Shown here one piece after another: positions 1 through 7,365 of a stretch of 18,259 nt of DNA; within the stretch, counting starts at the first letter, position 1, and every line of letters begins with the position of its first letter. Under the pieces are notes generated by a model. That model did no database searches, was not told the origin of the DNA, and worked only from the letters and a program-made list of their open reading frames with translations. Source of the stretch: Candidatus Falkowbacteria bacterium UBA2355 (GTDB taxonomy: Bacteria > Patescibacteriota > Patescibacteriia > Patescibacteriales > Patescibacteriaceae); assembly GCA_002344425.1 (NCBI GenBank), contig DDTV01000025.1:2371-20629 (forward strand). The letters are read 5' to 3'. The position numbers were made by a program, and so were the translations under genes.

Positions 1-825
1 AAATAACTTGCTTAAAATTGCCCGCATAATCCCCGCTTCTACCGGAATGCCCTGATCATCAATGAAAAAAATACGATCGGAATCGCCGTCGGTCGCAATA
101 CCTAAATCAGATTTGGTTTCTACGACTTTTTGACATAGGGCTTTAACGTTTTCTTTTTTAAAAGGATCGGCCTCGTGCGCCGGGAAAGATCCGTCTAATT
201 CCCAATTCATTTTTTCAACTTCCAGTTGCGGCAACTTTTCAAATAATTTTTCAAAATACGGCGCCCCCATAGCATTGGCGCTGTCAAAAACAATTTTCAG
301 AGGTTTGATTGCGGCCGCTTCGACATAAGCTAAATCATGATTGATTTGATCATTCAAAACTTTATTGCGTTCAAACACAGTACCCTTTGCCGAATGTACC
401 GCGACCGCTTTATTAATAATTAAATTTTTCAAATCTTTGATTCCGGAATTTTCGCTGATCGGCGAAGCCATCTGCCGCACCAATTTAAAACCGTTCCAAT
501 CTTTAGGATTGTGCGAAGCGCTGATCATTATGCCGCCGTCATAACGATAATAAGCAACAGCGAAATAAAAGGTCGGAGTCGAACAAAGCCCTATGTCGAT
601 AATATCGGCGCCGCCGTCAATCAAGCCGTCAATCAAACGCTTATGCAAGGCCGGACTGGACAAGCGCATATCGCGGCCGACAACCACGGAAAAAGAATCC
701 CAGCCGAGTTCTTCGCGGCGCATCTGACAATAAGCCAAGCCCAATTGATAAGCAAAGTCATCATCAAAGTCGACGTTGTAGACGCCGCGAATATCGTAAG
801 CTTTGAAAATTGATGGGTTAATCAT
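1..825 (-). CDS. Phosphomannomutase/phosphoglucomutase, C-terminus outside window
   Basis: This alpha-D-phosphohexomutase would interconvert hexose 1- and 6-phosphates for cell-envelope sugar nucleotides. The 275 residues visible are the N-terminal part of a family usually near 450-460 residues; the frame is still open at base 1. Seen directly: the family opening FKAYDIRG (residues 7-14), the catalytic phosphoserine loop ISASHNP (101-107, Ser104), and the metal-binding loop DGDSDR (246-251). These make the superfamily secure, but mannose versus glucose specificity cannot be read from this part. The start ATG at 825 is 2 nt from the 3' end of tRNA-Val, and no SD is possible outside the tRNA. 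It is the last visible gene of the lepA operon, so its mRNA 5' end may be made by tRNA processing. Confidence 0.93.
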   Translation of the reverse strand, partial: MINPSIFKAYDIRGVYNVDFDDDFAYQLGLAYCQMRREELGWDSFSVVVGRDMRLSSPALHKRLIDGLIDGGADIIDIGLCSTPTFYFAVAYYRYDGGIMISASHNPKDWNGFKLVRQMASPISENSGIKDLKNLIINKAVAVHSAKGTVFERNKVLNDQINHDLAYVEAAAIKPLKIVFDSANAMGAPYFEKLFEKLPQLEVEKMNWELDGSFPAHEADPFKKENVKALCQKVVETKSDLGIATDGDSDRIFFIDDQGIPVEAGIMRAILSKLF

Positions 826-827
826 AG

Positions 828-901
828 TGGTCGTTGCTGGATTCGAACCAGCGACCTCTCCGATGTGAACGGAGCGCTCTAACCAACTGAGCCAAACGAC
901 C
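828..901 (-). tRNA. tRNA-Val (anticodon CAC)
   Basis: A complete cloverleaf: acceptor GGTCGTT/AACGACC, D arm GCTC/GAGC, anticodon stem CTCCG/CGGAG with loop TTCACAT (CAC, reading GTG), T stem GCTGG/CCAGC with loop TTCGAAT, discriminator A. The 3' CCA is not encoded; the next bases are CT followed by ATG. Base 1 of the tRNA (901) is also the third base of the rnhA stop codon. The 3' end is 2 nt from the phosphomannomutase start. It is embedded in a protein-coding operon rather than having its own visible promoter. Confidence 0.95.
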
Positions 902-1302
902 TAGGCTGCGTCCAAAGCTTCATTGACCAAACGATCCGCTTCTTTATTTTCTTCTCGAAATACATGCGCGAAAGTTATTTTTTTAAAACCCTGTGCCAAG
1001 TTATAAACTTTGACGAATAATGGCGCCAATTCTTTATTCTTAACTTTATATTCGCGGTTCAGTTGCTTAACGACAAGTTCGCTGTCAAGAAAACAACGGA
1101 CTTCTTCAGCTCCCAATTCAAGAGCTTTTTCCAAAGCGGCGATGATTGCCTGATACTCGGCTTGGTTATTGGTAGTCTCGCCGATGCATTTCGAAATATA
1201 TTGAATTTCCGAACCGTCAGCAGCGGCAATGACTGCGCCGATTGCGGCCGGTCCGGGGTTGCCGCGCGCTCCGCCATCAGAATGGATAATAAAGCTTTTC
1301 AT
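901..1302 (-). CDS. rnhA: Ribonuclease HI family protein
   Basis: This enzyme degrades the RNA strand of RNA-DNA hybrids. With the start chosen here it is 133 residues, a compact single-domain RNase H. The four catalytic carboxylates are visible: Asp9 in SDGGARGNPG, Glu49 in TTNNQAEY, Asp73 in FLDSELV and Asp123 in REENKEADRL. No hybrid-binding domain precedes it. I chose ATG 1302, which begins MKSFIIHSDGG as in homologues and lies 1 nt after the recJ stop. ATG 1311 (three residues longer, overlapping recJ by 8 nt) is the alternative. There is no SD, so translation is probably coupled to recJ. The TAG stop occupies 903-901, and its G is the first base of tRNA-Val. Confidence 0.93.
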   Translation of the reverse strand: MKSFIIHSDGGARGNPGPAAIGAVIAAADGSEIQYISKCIGETTNNQAEYQAIIAALEKALELGAEEVRCFLDSELVVKQLNREYKVKNKELAPLFVKVYNLAQGFKKITFAHVFREENKEADRLVNEALDAA

Positions 1303-1303
1303 A

Positions 1304-3013
1304 CTAAACAATTTTTAGATCGACGATTTTTAACTGCGCTTCGCGCCGTCCGTTGAATTCATTAAAACCCACCGTATAAACAAAGTCAATTATATCGCCC
1401 GTCTTAAGATGGGACAACTCTTCAGCTCGGCCAAAGGCCAAAGCCCAGCATCTGCCAAAGCGGAATTTGATATGGGTTTTGTCCTTGCCCATAATAATTA
1501 TTTCATCGAGGGCCGAGCGCGACATAAATTTCGGTTCGGGGTTGTCTTGGCCAAAGGGTTTAAATAAGTTAACCGCTTCGATTAGTTCGTCATTGATTTG
1601 AGAAATTTCAATCTCGGCATCAATCATAAGAATCGGCGATAAGTCGACGCCTTTTAAATCTTGCTCGGCCTGAGCTTTGACTTTGAGAACAAAATCATCG
1701 AGATCGGCCAAACTTTTTAAAGTAAAACCGCAGGCCATCTTATGCCCGCCGTAACGGCTGAGCTGTTCTTTGCCCGCTTCGAGCGCATCAACCAAATTGA
1801 ATTGCTCAACCGAGCGGCCGGATCCTTTGATAACGCCTTCACTGCGCGTAATGACAAAACAAGGTCGTGAATATTTTTCCGCCAAACGGCCGGCGGCCAA
1901 GCCGATAACTCCCTCGTTCCAACCAACCTTGCCCTCATCTAAGACATTGGGAGAAATTGCAATCAATAATTTTTCATTCAACTGATTGGCTTCAATTTCA
2001 AGACAGGCTTCTTCAACAATTGTTTTTGTCATTGTCTGCCGCTCGATATTCCTTTGATTCAGCTCGCCGGCAATCGACCGAGCTTCATCGCCGTCTTTTG
2101 TCATCAATAATTGATAGGCCGTATTGGCGTGATCAAGGCGTCCGGCGACGTTCAACCTCGGCGTAATTTGCCAGCTGACATTCCAAGCATCAAGTTCGCC
2201 GCTGATTCCGGCGACCTTGGCCAATTCGCGAATTCCAAGCCTCGGACGGCGATTTATGGCCGCCAAGCCCCGGCTTGCCAATAAACGATTTTCTCCGAGC
2301 AGAGTGACGCAATCGGCTATTGTTCCGATGGCCGCCAAATCAATGATTTTATTTTTTAAATTTTCTTTTTCTTCTTGGCTGAGAGTGGAGCTGGCGATTA
2401 AGGCTGAGGCGAACTTATAGGCGACACCGGCGCCGCATAAATATTTAAAGGGATAATTTTCATGTTCTAAAATCGGATCAATTAAAAGACATTGCGGTTC
2501 CTCTTCTCGCGTCGGCGGTCCGGCGTGATGATCGGTAATAATAATATCCATACCGAGCGATTGCGCGAATTCGGCTTCGGCTTTGGCGCGAATGCCGTTA
2601 TCGACGGTAATAATCAAAGAAAAACCCTGGTCCTTAAGTTCCTGAACTATTTCTCGGCTTAAGCCATAGCCTTGGCCGAAACGGCTCGGAATCCAAACTT
2701 CAACTTTGGCTGATAGGGCGCGCAAAGTTTCACACATAATAGCCGAAGAGCTGACTCCGTCCGCGTCATAATCTCCGCAAATCACAATCCGGTTGAGCGC
2801 CTTGATATGTTTGACCGTCAATTCAACGGCCGCTTGCATATCGGCGAACAGGAAGGGGTCAAGTTCTTTGTCGGGATGCAAAAAATAATCGATTTGTTCG
2901 GCGCTGCGCAAACCGCGGTTATATAAAAGGCGTCCGACAATCGGATGTAAATTATCAAGCGACGGAGCCAATTCATGCGGTGCCGTCTCAAACAATTTCC
3001 ATTTTTTATTCAT
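1304..3013 (-). CDS. recJ: Single-stranded-DNA-specific exonuclease RecJ
   Basis: RecJ is a 5'-3' exonuclease acting on single-stranded DNA in recombination and mismatch repair. The protein has 569 residues, normal for the family. Visible DHH-domain motifs are CGDYDADG (79-86), TVDNG (136-140), the name-giving DHH (161-163) and GTIADCVTLLGENR (230-243). The DHHA1 domain shows GSGRS (397-401) and GGHKMACGF (422-430). The C-terminal 120 residues fit the OB-like RecJ domain. The ATG lies 3 nt after the stop of the small membrane ORF and has no SD, which suggests coupled translation. Downstream it abuts rnhA, so two nucleic-acid hydrolases are co-transcribed with lepA. Confidence 0.96.
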   Translation of the reverse strand: MNKKWKLFETAPHELAPSLDNLHPIVGRLLYNRGLRSAEQIDYFLHPDKELDPFLFADMQAAVELTVKHIKALNRIVICGDYDADGVSSSAIMCETLRALSAKVEVWIPSRFGQGYGLSREIVQELKDQGFSLIITVDNGIRAKAEAEFAQSLGMDIIITDHHAGPPTREEEPQCLLIDPILEHENYPFKYLCGAGVAYKFASALIASSTLSQEEKENLKNKIIDLAAIGTIADCVTLLGENRLLASRGLAAINRRPRLGIRELAKVAGISGELDAWNVSWQITPRLNVAGRLDHANTAYQLLMTKDGDEARSIAGELNQRNIERQTMTKTIVEEACLEIEANQLNEKLLIAISPNVLDEGKVGWNEGVIGLAAGRLAEKYSRPCFVITRSEGVIKGSGRSVEQFNLVDALEAGKEQLSRYGGHKMACGFTLKSLADLDDFVLKVKAQAEQDLKGVDLSPILMIDAEIEISQINDELIEAVNLFKPFGQDNPEPKFMSRSALDEIIIMGKDKTHIKFRFGRCWALAFGRAEELSHLKTGDIIDFVYTVGFNEFNGRREAQLKIVDLKIV

Positions 3014-3016
3014 AGC

Positions 3017-3112
3017 TTAAAAGCCAAAGGCAAAAGCACTGAAAATCATCGACAGAATGACGAAAAGACAGATGACGGCCCAAGCGATGCGCATTTTTTC
3101 ACGATGTTTCAT
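3017..3112 (-). CDS. 31-residue single-pass membrane microprotein
   Basis: This short ORF fills almost the whole gap between lepA and recJ. Its ATG is 2 nt after the lepA stop and its TAA ends 3 nt before the recJ start. The product begins MKHREKMRIAWA and continues as one uninterrupted hydrophobic helix (roughly residues 9-30), ending ...FAFGF. The basic N-terminus followed by a helix predicts an N-in membrane peptide. Its position, frame and amphipathic layout argue for a real gene, but no family is recognised. It could act as a membrane peptide or simply maintain ribosome flow between lepA and recJ. It has no SD. Confidence 0.6.
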   Translation of the reverse strand: MKHREKMRIAWAVICLFVILSMIFSAFAFGF

Positions 3113-3114
3113 AA

Positions 3115-4890
3115 TTATTGTTTTAAAATTTTTACAAAGGCGTCAGAAGGAATATCAACCGATCCCTTACCCGAAGCCATCATTTTTTTCTTACCCTTTT
3201 TCTGTTTTTCAAGCAATTTGCGCTTACGGGTAACGTCACCGCCGTAAAGCTTGGCAGTTACGTCTTTGCGCAAAGCCGAAATGCGTTCGGAGGCGATAAT
3301 GGCACCGCCGATAGCGGCCTGCAATTTAATAACAAACATTTGCTTTGGAATGCTTTCTTTTAAAGCTTCGACAATTTCCTTGCCTCGTCGATAAGCTTCA
3401 TCACGGTAAACAATAACAGATAATGCTTCAACTGCTTCTTCAGCAACCAAAATATCCATTTTAACAACATCGGCCTTTCGATAATCAAGATATTCGTAAT
3501 TAATCGAAGCATAACCCGAGGAAACGCTTTTAATACGATCGTAAAAGTTGGTCAAAATTGCCGCCATTGGAATTTCATAGTGCAAAACCAAGCGTTCCGA
3601 GTCTAGATATTCGGTTGTTTGATAAATCGCTTTTCGCTCTTGCACCAAAGTCATAATCGGACCGATATAATTTTTCGGAGTAACTATGTCGAGTTTGACC
3701 CATGGCTCTTCAATCTGCTCGATTTTAGAAGGATCAGGCAACATATGAGGACTGCGCGCCACAATAATCTCGCCTCCTTTGGTATAAACTTGGTAAGCGA
3801 CGCTCGGCACCGTTACAATCAATTCCAAATTATATTCGCGGCGCAAACGTTCTTGAAATATCTCCAAATGCAACAAGCCCAAAAACCCGCAACGAAAACC
3901 GAGTCCCAAGGCTTGTGACTGTTCGGCTTCATACATAAGAGCCGAATCATTGAGCTTCAATTTATCGACAGCATCGCGCAAGCGTCCGAAGTCATTGCCT
4001 TCGCGAGGAAAAATTCCGGCAAAAACCATGGGCTTAACTTCATGATATCCCTTGAGAGATTCGACTTGAGCTTTTTGCAAAGTAACCGTATCGCCAACGC
4101 GGCATTCCGCCACGCTCTTAAAACCGGTCACGATGTAGCCGATAGCGCCGGTCTCCAATTTACCGGTCGAATGGTAATCCGGTTTGAAATTACCAATATC
4201 CAAGATTTCGCTTTCCGCGCCGGTCGCCAGTAATCGGATTTTATCTCCGGCTTTAAGCGCACCGTCAAAAATGCGGATATAAGCTACCACACCCTTATAC
4301 TCATCGAAGTTGGAATCGAAAATCAAAGCGCGCGCGGGTTTAGCTTGATCACCTCTCGGCGGAGGTACGCGGTCAACAACTTCTTGCAAGATTCTTTCGA
4401 CGCCGGCGCCGGTTTTGCCCGAAGCATGGATAATGTCTTCCTTAGCGCAACCGAGCAATTTGATAATTTCCTGAGATACTCTTTCAATATCAGCCGCCGG
4501 CAAATCGATTTTATTAATCACCGGAATAATTGTCAGATCCTGTTCAATTGCCAGATATAAATTGGCCAAAGTCTGGGCTTGGATTCCCTGCGTCGCATCG
4601 ACTAATAAAACCGCCCCTTCAACAGCGGCCAAGGAGCGGGAAACTTCATAGGTGAAGTCAACGTGTCCCGGCGTGTCAATCAAATTCAATTTATAATTTT
4701 TATATTCCATAGCGACCGGCGTCAATTTGATGGTAATGCCGCGCTCGCGTTCGATGTCCATTCTATCCAAAAGCTGAGCCTTCATTTTACGCTGTTCAAC
4801 CGTATGAGTAAGCTCAAGCATACGATCCGCTAGGGTCGATTTGCCGTGGTCGATATGGGCGATGATGCAGAAATTTCTGATGTTTTGCAT
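3115..4890 (-). CDS. lepA: Elongation factor 4 (LepA), ribosome-associated GTPase
   Basis: LepA is a translational GTPase that acts on the ribosome during initiation or stalled elongation. The 591 residues match the family length. G1 is AHIDHGKST (11-19), the switch region RERGITIK is at 48-55, G3 is DTPGH (72-76) and G4 is NKID (126-129). The LepA-specific C-terminal domain includes the Lys/Arg-rich stretch GGDVTRKRKLLEKQKKGKKK near the end. It is the first gene of the operon, starting at ATG 4890 behind a predicted 11-nt leader without an SD. The identification is secure. Confidence 0.98.
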   Translation of the reverse strand: MQNIRNFCIIAHIDHGKSTLADRMLELTHTVEQRKMKAQLLDRMDIERERGITIKLTPVAMEYKNYKLNLIDTPGHVDFTYEVSRSLAAVEGAVLLVDATQGIQAQTLANLYLAIEQDLTIIPVINKIDLPAADIERVSQEIIKLLGCAKEDIIHASGKTGAGVERILQEVVDRVPPPRGDQAKPARALIFDSNFDEYKGVVAYIRIFDGALKAGDKIRLLATGAESEILDIGNFKPDYHSTGKLETGAIGYIVTGFKSVAECRVGDTVTLQKAQVESLKGYHEVKPMVFAGIFPREGNDFGRLRDAVDKLKLNDSALMYEAEQSQALGLGFRCGFLGLLHLEIFQERLRREYNLELIVTVPSVAYQVYTKGGEIIVARSPHMLPDPSKIEQIEEPWVKLDIVTPKNYIGPIMTLVQERKAIYQTTEYLDSERLVLHYEIPMAAILTNFYDRIKSVSSGYASINYEYLDYRKADVVKMDILVAEEAVEALSVIVYRDEAYRRGKEIVEALKESIPKQMFVIKLQAAIGGAIIASERISALRKDVTAKLYGGDVTRKRKLLEKQKKGKKKMMASGKGSVDIPSDAFVKILKQ

Positions 4891-4894
4891 ATTA

Positions 4895-4913
4895 CTATAC
4901 TCAGAGAGTATAG
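4895..4913. promoter_or_regulatory. Perfect inverted repeat over the lepA -10/start region
   Basis: CTATACTC, three bases AGA, GAGTATAG: 8-bp arms match perfectly. The palindrome covers the -10 hexamer and the predicted transcription start of lepA, so a dimeric repressor bound here would block initiation. It may instead be a by-product of the TATACT hexamer being mirrored. Confidence 0.5.
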
Positions 4914-4935
4914 GCTAAATATGGCTTAAAATCAA
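4907..4935 (-). promoter_or_regulatory. Sigma70-type promoter of the lepA operon
   Basis: TTGATT (-35, 4935-4930), a 17-nt spacer, then TATACT (-10, 4912-4907). The predicted start near 4901 leaves an 11-nt leader with no SD before the lepA ATG. Confidence 0.75.
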
Positions 4936-4948
4936 GTCTTTGGATAAT

Positions 4949-4971
4949 AAAAAGGACCTTTTTAGGTCCTT
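4949..4971 (-). terminator. Intrinsic terminator after the putative HO-fold gene
   Basis: AAGGACCT/AGGTCCTT arms (8 bp) around a 4-base loop. On the minus strand the hairpin runs into TTTTTATTAT. It closes the unit at 5002-6022 before the lepA promoter. Confidence 0.8.
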
Positions 4972-5001
4972 AAAAATATATTTTATCAATCACTGATTAG
5001 C

Positions 5002-5619
5002 TCATGATTTAGTTGGAGAAAAAATAGCATTTAACAGTTCAATAATAACCGCTGCGGCCTTTTGAACTTCGAACATAGGCTCGGTGCTTTCGTTCGCTTC
5101 ATATAAAACGGCATTAAGCGCTTGCCGTGCATGCAGGTCATCAGCTTCACCATGTTTCCTAGTGTAGGTTAGATCTGACGCCTGAAGCGATACGGCCACC
5201 TCTTCAATCCATGGAATAAAAACTTTTGAAGACTCTTCAAGCAAATAAATGACAGTTGCTGTAGTCACCGAGTTTAATTTAGCCGCAGTATTTTGTACCT
5301 TATTAATTACAGGAAAGAGCCTTTCATATTCTTCAGAACAGGGAAGAATGTTCATTTGCTCCATAAAATTAAACAACATTGCTTGATGATTTTCAGAAAT
5401 TTCTAACTTTAAATTATCAAGAGCCGCCATGCGTGCTTCTGAGGTCTTGGCGGAAATATACATGGCGGTCACCCATATAATAAAGTGCGGGTGTATAGCC
5501 GTGATATAGCGAACTAAAACTTTTTGTTTATCAGCTGAGGTTTTGTGTTCTTTTAACAGACTACCAATATGATCGGAAAGTTGCCTTGCCAAATCAGATA
5601 AATATTTTTCCAGTTTCAT
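5002..5619 (-). CDS. Putative heme-oxygenase-fold (CADD/TENA-like) metalloprotein
   Basis: A predicted 205-residue, mostly helical cytosolic protein. The annotation rests on helix pattern and spaced residues. DNLKLEISENH (68-78) resembles the NLxEExG..NH helix of this fold, LLEES (126-130) gives a mid-protein Glu, and KHGEADDLH (155-163) contains H-x3-D-x2-H. That last spacing matches, as I recall it, the iron ligands of Chlamydia CADD. Family members include diiron oxidases and the pABA-forming CADD enzymes; substrate and reaction are unknown here. I chose ATG 5619 rather than 5709 because AGGGAG lies 9 nt upstream and the longer form would overlap its neighbour by 68 nt. It shares an operon with the membrane protein upstream. 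It ends in TGA, the only TGA stop noted in the window. Confidence 0.6.
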   Translation of the reverse strand: MKLEKYLSDLARQLSDHIGSLLKEHKTSADKQKVLVRYITAIHPHFIIWVTAMYISAKTSEARMAALDNLKLEISENHQAMLFNFMEQMNILPCSEEYERLFPVINKVQNTAAKLNSVTTATVIYLLEESSKVFIPWIEEVAVSLQASDLTYTRKHGEADDLHARQALNAVLYEANESTEPMFEVQKAAAVIIELLNAIFSPTKS

Positions 5620-5641
5620 TAAAAATTTCTCCCTGCTAGCT

Positions 5642-6022
5642 TTAGCTTGTTTTAATTTCGGGTTTTGGCCTGGTCTTCCATAATATTGTTCCCAGAATAA
5701 ATGAAGCAATAGCCCCGCTCATGAAACAAACAAAATTTGTCGTTGGGTTGCCTGGCCACACCTTTAGCCCAAGAATCAAACTGGAAATAAACAATATCCA
5801 GAATGGATAGATTACGACAATTTTCCAAGGTCGCCCCATGACGACTTTGATATTATTCTTCTTCCATGCCTTTTCATGTTCAACAGCAATCATAAATTTT
5901 GAAACGATGACCAACGAAATGAATATCGCGAAAATAATCATTAATGGCTCGGTCTTAATTATGATTCCGATTAACACAGTTACAACAAATACAACCGCTG
6001 CGAAGATCAGGTTTTTTACCAT
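5642..6022 (-). CDS. Small four-helix integral membrane protein, unknown function
   Basis: A 126-residue protein with four probable membrane helices (about 4-22, 27-47, 66-86 and 96-114). A basic loop, HEKAWKKNNIKVVMGRPWK, lies between helices 2 and 3, and the tail after helix 4 is polar. The two-hairpin layout would put both termini and the basic loop on the cytosolic side. I recognise no family. The start at 6022 has AAGGA 8 nt upstream, stronger than any SD among the housekeeping genes here. It is the first gene of a two-gene unit, and the putative metalloprotein follows 22 nt later, so they may work together at the membrane (inference). Confidence 0.75.
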   Translation of the reverse strand: MVKNLIFAAVVFVVTVLIGIIIKTEPLMIIFAIFISLVIVSKFMIAVEHEKAWKKNNIKVVMGRPWKIVVIYPFWILFISSLILGLKVWPGNPTTNFVCFMSGAIASFILGTILWKTRPKPEIKTS

Positions 6023-6068
6023 GGTTTTATTCCTTTTTTAATTTGCGATTTGAACTTTAATTAAGCTA

Positions 6069-6097
6069 AGAGTAAGATATTTAATTCTATTTGTCAA
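6069..6097 (-). promoter_or_regulatory. Promoter of the membrane protein/HO-fold unit
   Basis: A perfect -35 TTGACA (6097-6092), a 17-nt spacer, then a weak -10 TACTCT (6074-6069). It lies directly after the terminator of the upstream gene and leaves a leader of about 40 nt with an SD. Confidence 0.6.
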
Positions 6098-6101
6098 TAA
6101 T

Positions 6102-6127
6102 AAAAGCCCCGTGAATACGGGGCTTTT
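6102..6127 (-). terminator. Intrinsic terminator of the bactofilin-like gene
   Basis: AAAAGCCCCGT/ACGGGGCTTTT arms of 11 bp around a 4-base loop, 15 nt beyond the stop of the gene at 6143. The U run on the minus strand is short (TTTTATTATT). Confidence 0.85.
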
Positions 6128-6142
6128 AAGTAAATAGCTATC

Positions 6143-7306
6143 TTAGCTCTTAGCCTGAGAGTAGCGCCAAATGCCGCCAAGGCCCCAAAGCAGAGCCAGG
6201 AAGCAAAGGAACCAGCCAAGGACGGGGATCGAAAAAATAAGCCGAGAAACTATAATACCGACAATCATTGCCGCCATTAAAGAATTATGCCACTTATGCA
6301 TAAACGGCAATGCATTATTAAGCTTGCGACCGATTGCAATACCAGACAAAATTACACTCGGATACACAAGTAGCAATAATGTACCGATTGATAAAATCGA
6401 TAATGGAATACCAATAACTGTAAAGAGGATTAATAATGAAGCGATTGGAATTAATATTAAAACAAGGATTCCCCAACCGAGCGACGGCAAGGGTTTAGTA
6501 AGCATACCGTCGGTAATATCGTGTATCGGCTTCGGCAACCAGCTAACTAAGAGTAAACCTACTACTAGGGCTGAAAAAATACCGATAAGGTTAAACCAGG
6601 CCCAAGCGCCAGCAACATCCTTGGCTTCGCCGCGATTTTTCCATTCTAAGTTTTTCCGTTCAACTGAACCTTTAATAACTTCGGCGTTTTCAATTTGCGC
6701 ATCGCGCATCGCCGTATAAGTAAGATTACCGCCGATGGAAGCTTCTTTGTTAATAGTCAAAGCACTGCGATCTTCCGGCATTTGGCGATCGTCCATATAC
6801 AAAAGTACATGACGATTAACCGGACCGGCTAAAGTAAAGAATGAACCGGCTCCATATAAATCGCGTTTTATATTGCCGCGAATTTCAGCGTAGGCCGAAG
6901 CTATAAGCGCGTCCCAGCCGATATTGGCTTGCGGCGATATCGTAACATTAGCACCGGCCGCCATTGCGGTTCGGGCAATAGCACCGTTTAAGATAATGGT
7001 ATTACCGGCAACGCGTACACTGCCGCCCACCGGACCATTAATTGTAATTGACTGTCCGGCACAAATAACATCGCCGTCAACGCGACCGTTGATAACGAGC
7101 GATTGCGCCGCACAAACAACATCTCCCTTGACCGTACCTTCAATTGTGATTGAAGCGCCGGCTGAATAAAGACTGCCCTCGACGATCTCATCTTTTGGAA
7201 TGTAGACCGACTCTTGAGGTCCGGCTCCTTTAGCCGAAACGAAACCAGGCAAGATTAGCGCCGCGGTCGCCAGGAGCGCCAAGACTGCCATTCTTGTTTT
7301 TGCCAT
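6143..7306 (-). CDS. Exported bactofilin-like beta-helix protein with C-terminal membrane helices
   Basis: The 387-residue protein has a signal peptide (1-25, cleavage likely after VSA). Short repeats of the type ITIEGTVKGDVVCAAQSL follow through about residue 210. These repeating V/I-x-G-x-V/I-x-G-D-V units are typical of the right-handed beta-helix of bactofilins (polymer-forming cytoskeletal proteins). The C-terminal third holds about five hydrophobic helices (roughly 236-257, 277-300, 302-327, 344-362, 361-380). The arrangement suggests an envelope scaffold whose beta-helix lies outside the cytosol, unlike classical cytoplasmic bactofilins. It is monocistronic, with a terminator downstream, and starts at 7306 without an SD. 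It diverges from glyA. An envelope role is inferred from topology. Confidence 0.8.
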   Translation of the reverse strand: MAKTRMAVLALLATAALILPGFVSAKGAGPQESVYIPKDEIVEGSLYSAGASITIEGTVKGDVVCAAQSLVINGRVDGDVICAGQSITINGPVGGSVRVAGNTIILNGAIARTAMAAGANVTISPQANIGWDALIASAYAEIRGNIKRDLYGAGSFFTLAGPVNRHVLLYMDDRQMPEDRSALTINKEASIGGNLTYTAMRDAQIENAEVIKGSVERKNLEWKNRGEAKDVAGAWAWFNLIGIFSALVVGLLLVSWLPKPIHDITDGMLTKPLPSLGWGILVLILIPIASLLILFTVIGIPLSILSIGTLLLLVYPSVILSGIAIGRKLNNALPFMHKWHNSLMAAMIVGIIVSRLIFSIPVLGWFLCFLALLWGLGGIWRYSQAKS

Positions 7307-7365
7307 AAATGTATGGTTAAATAATTATATTCTAATTATACTAAAATTAACTAAATTTTGCCATT
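7307..7365. promoter_or_regulatory. Divergent promoter region, bactofilin-like gene / glyA
   Basis: A 59-bp A+T-rich gap. Minus-strand TATAAT boxes lie at 7340-7335 and 7329-7324. A plus-strand TATACT at 7337-7342 overlaps the first of these, so the two directions would compete. The -35 elements are poor in both directions. Predicted leaders are short, and neither start codon has an SD. Confidence 0.55.

Noticed and set aside
511..813. 100-residue plus-strand ORF
   Set aside because: Shadow of the phosphomannomutase, whose motifs are all in the minus-strand frame.
5002..5004. TGA recoded as glycine, as in some CPR lineages
   Set aside because: TGA ends the HO-fold gene shortly before its terminator, while no internal TGA is needed in any conserved gene here.
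6171..6719. 182-residue plus-strand ORF
   Set aside because: Shadow of the membrane-helix half of the bactofilin-like gene; low-complexity and without a start signal.
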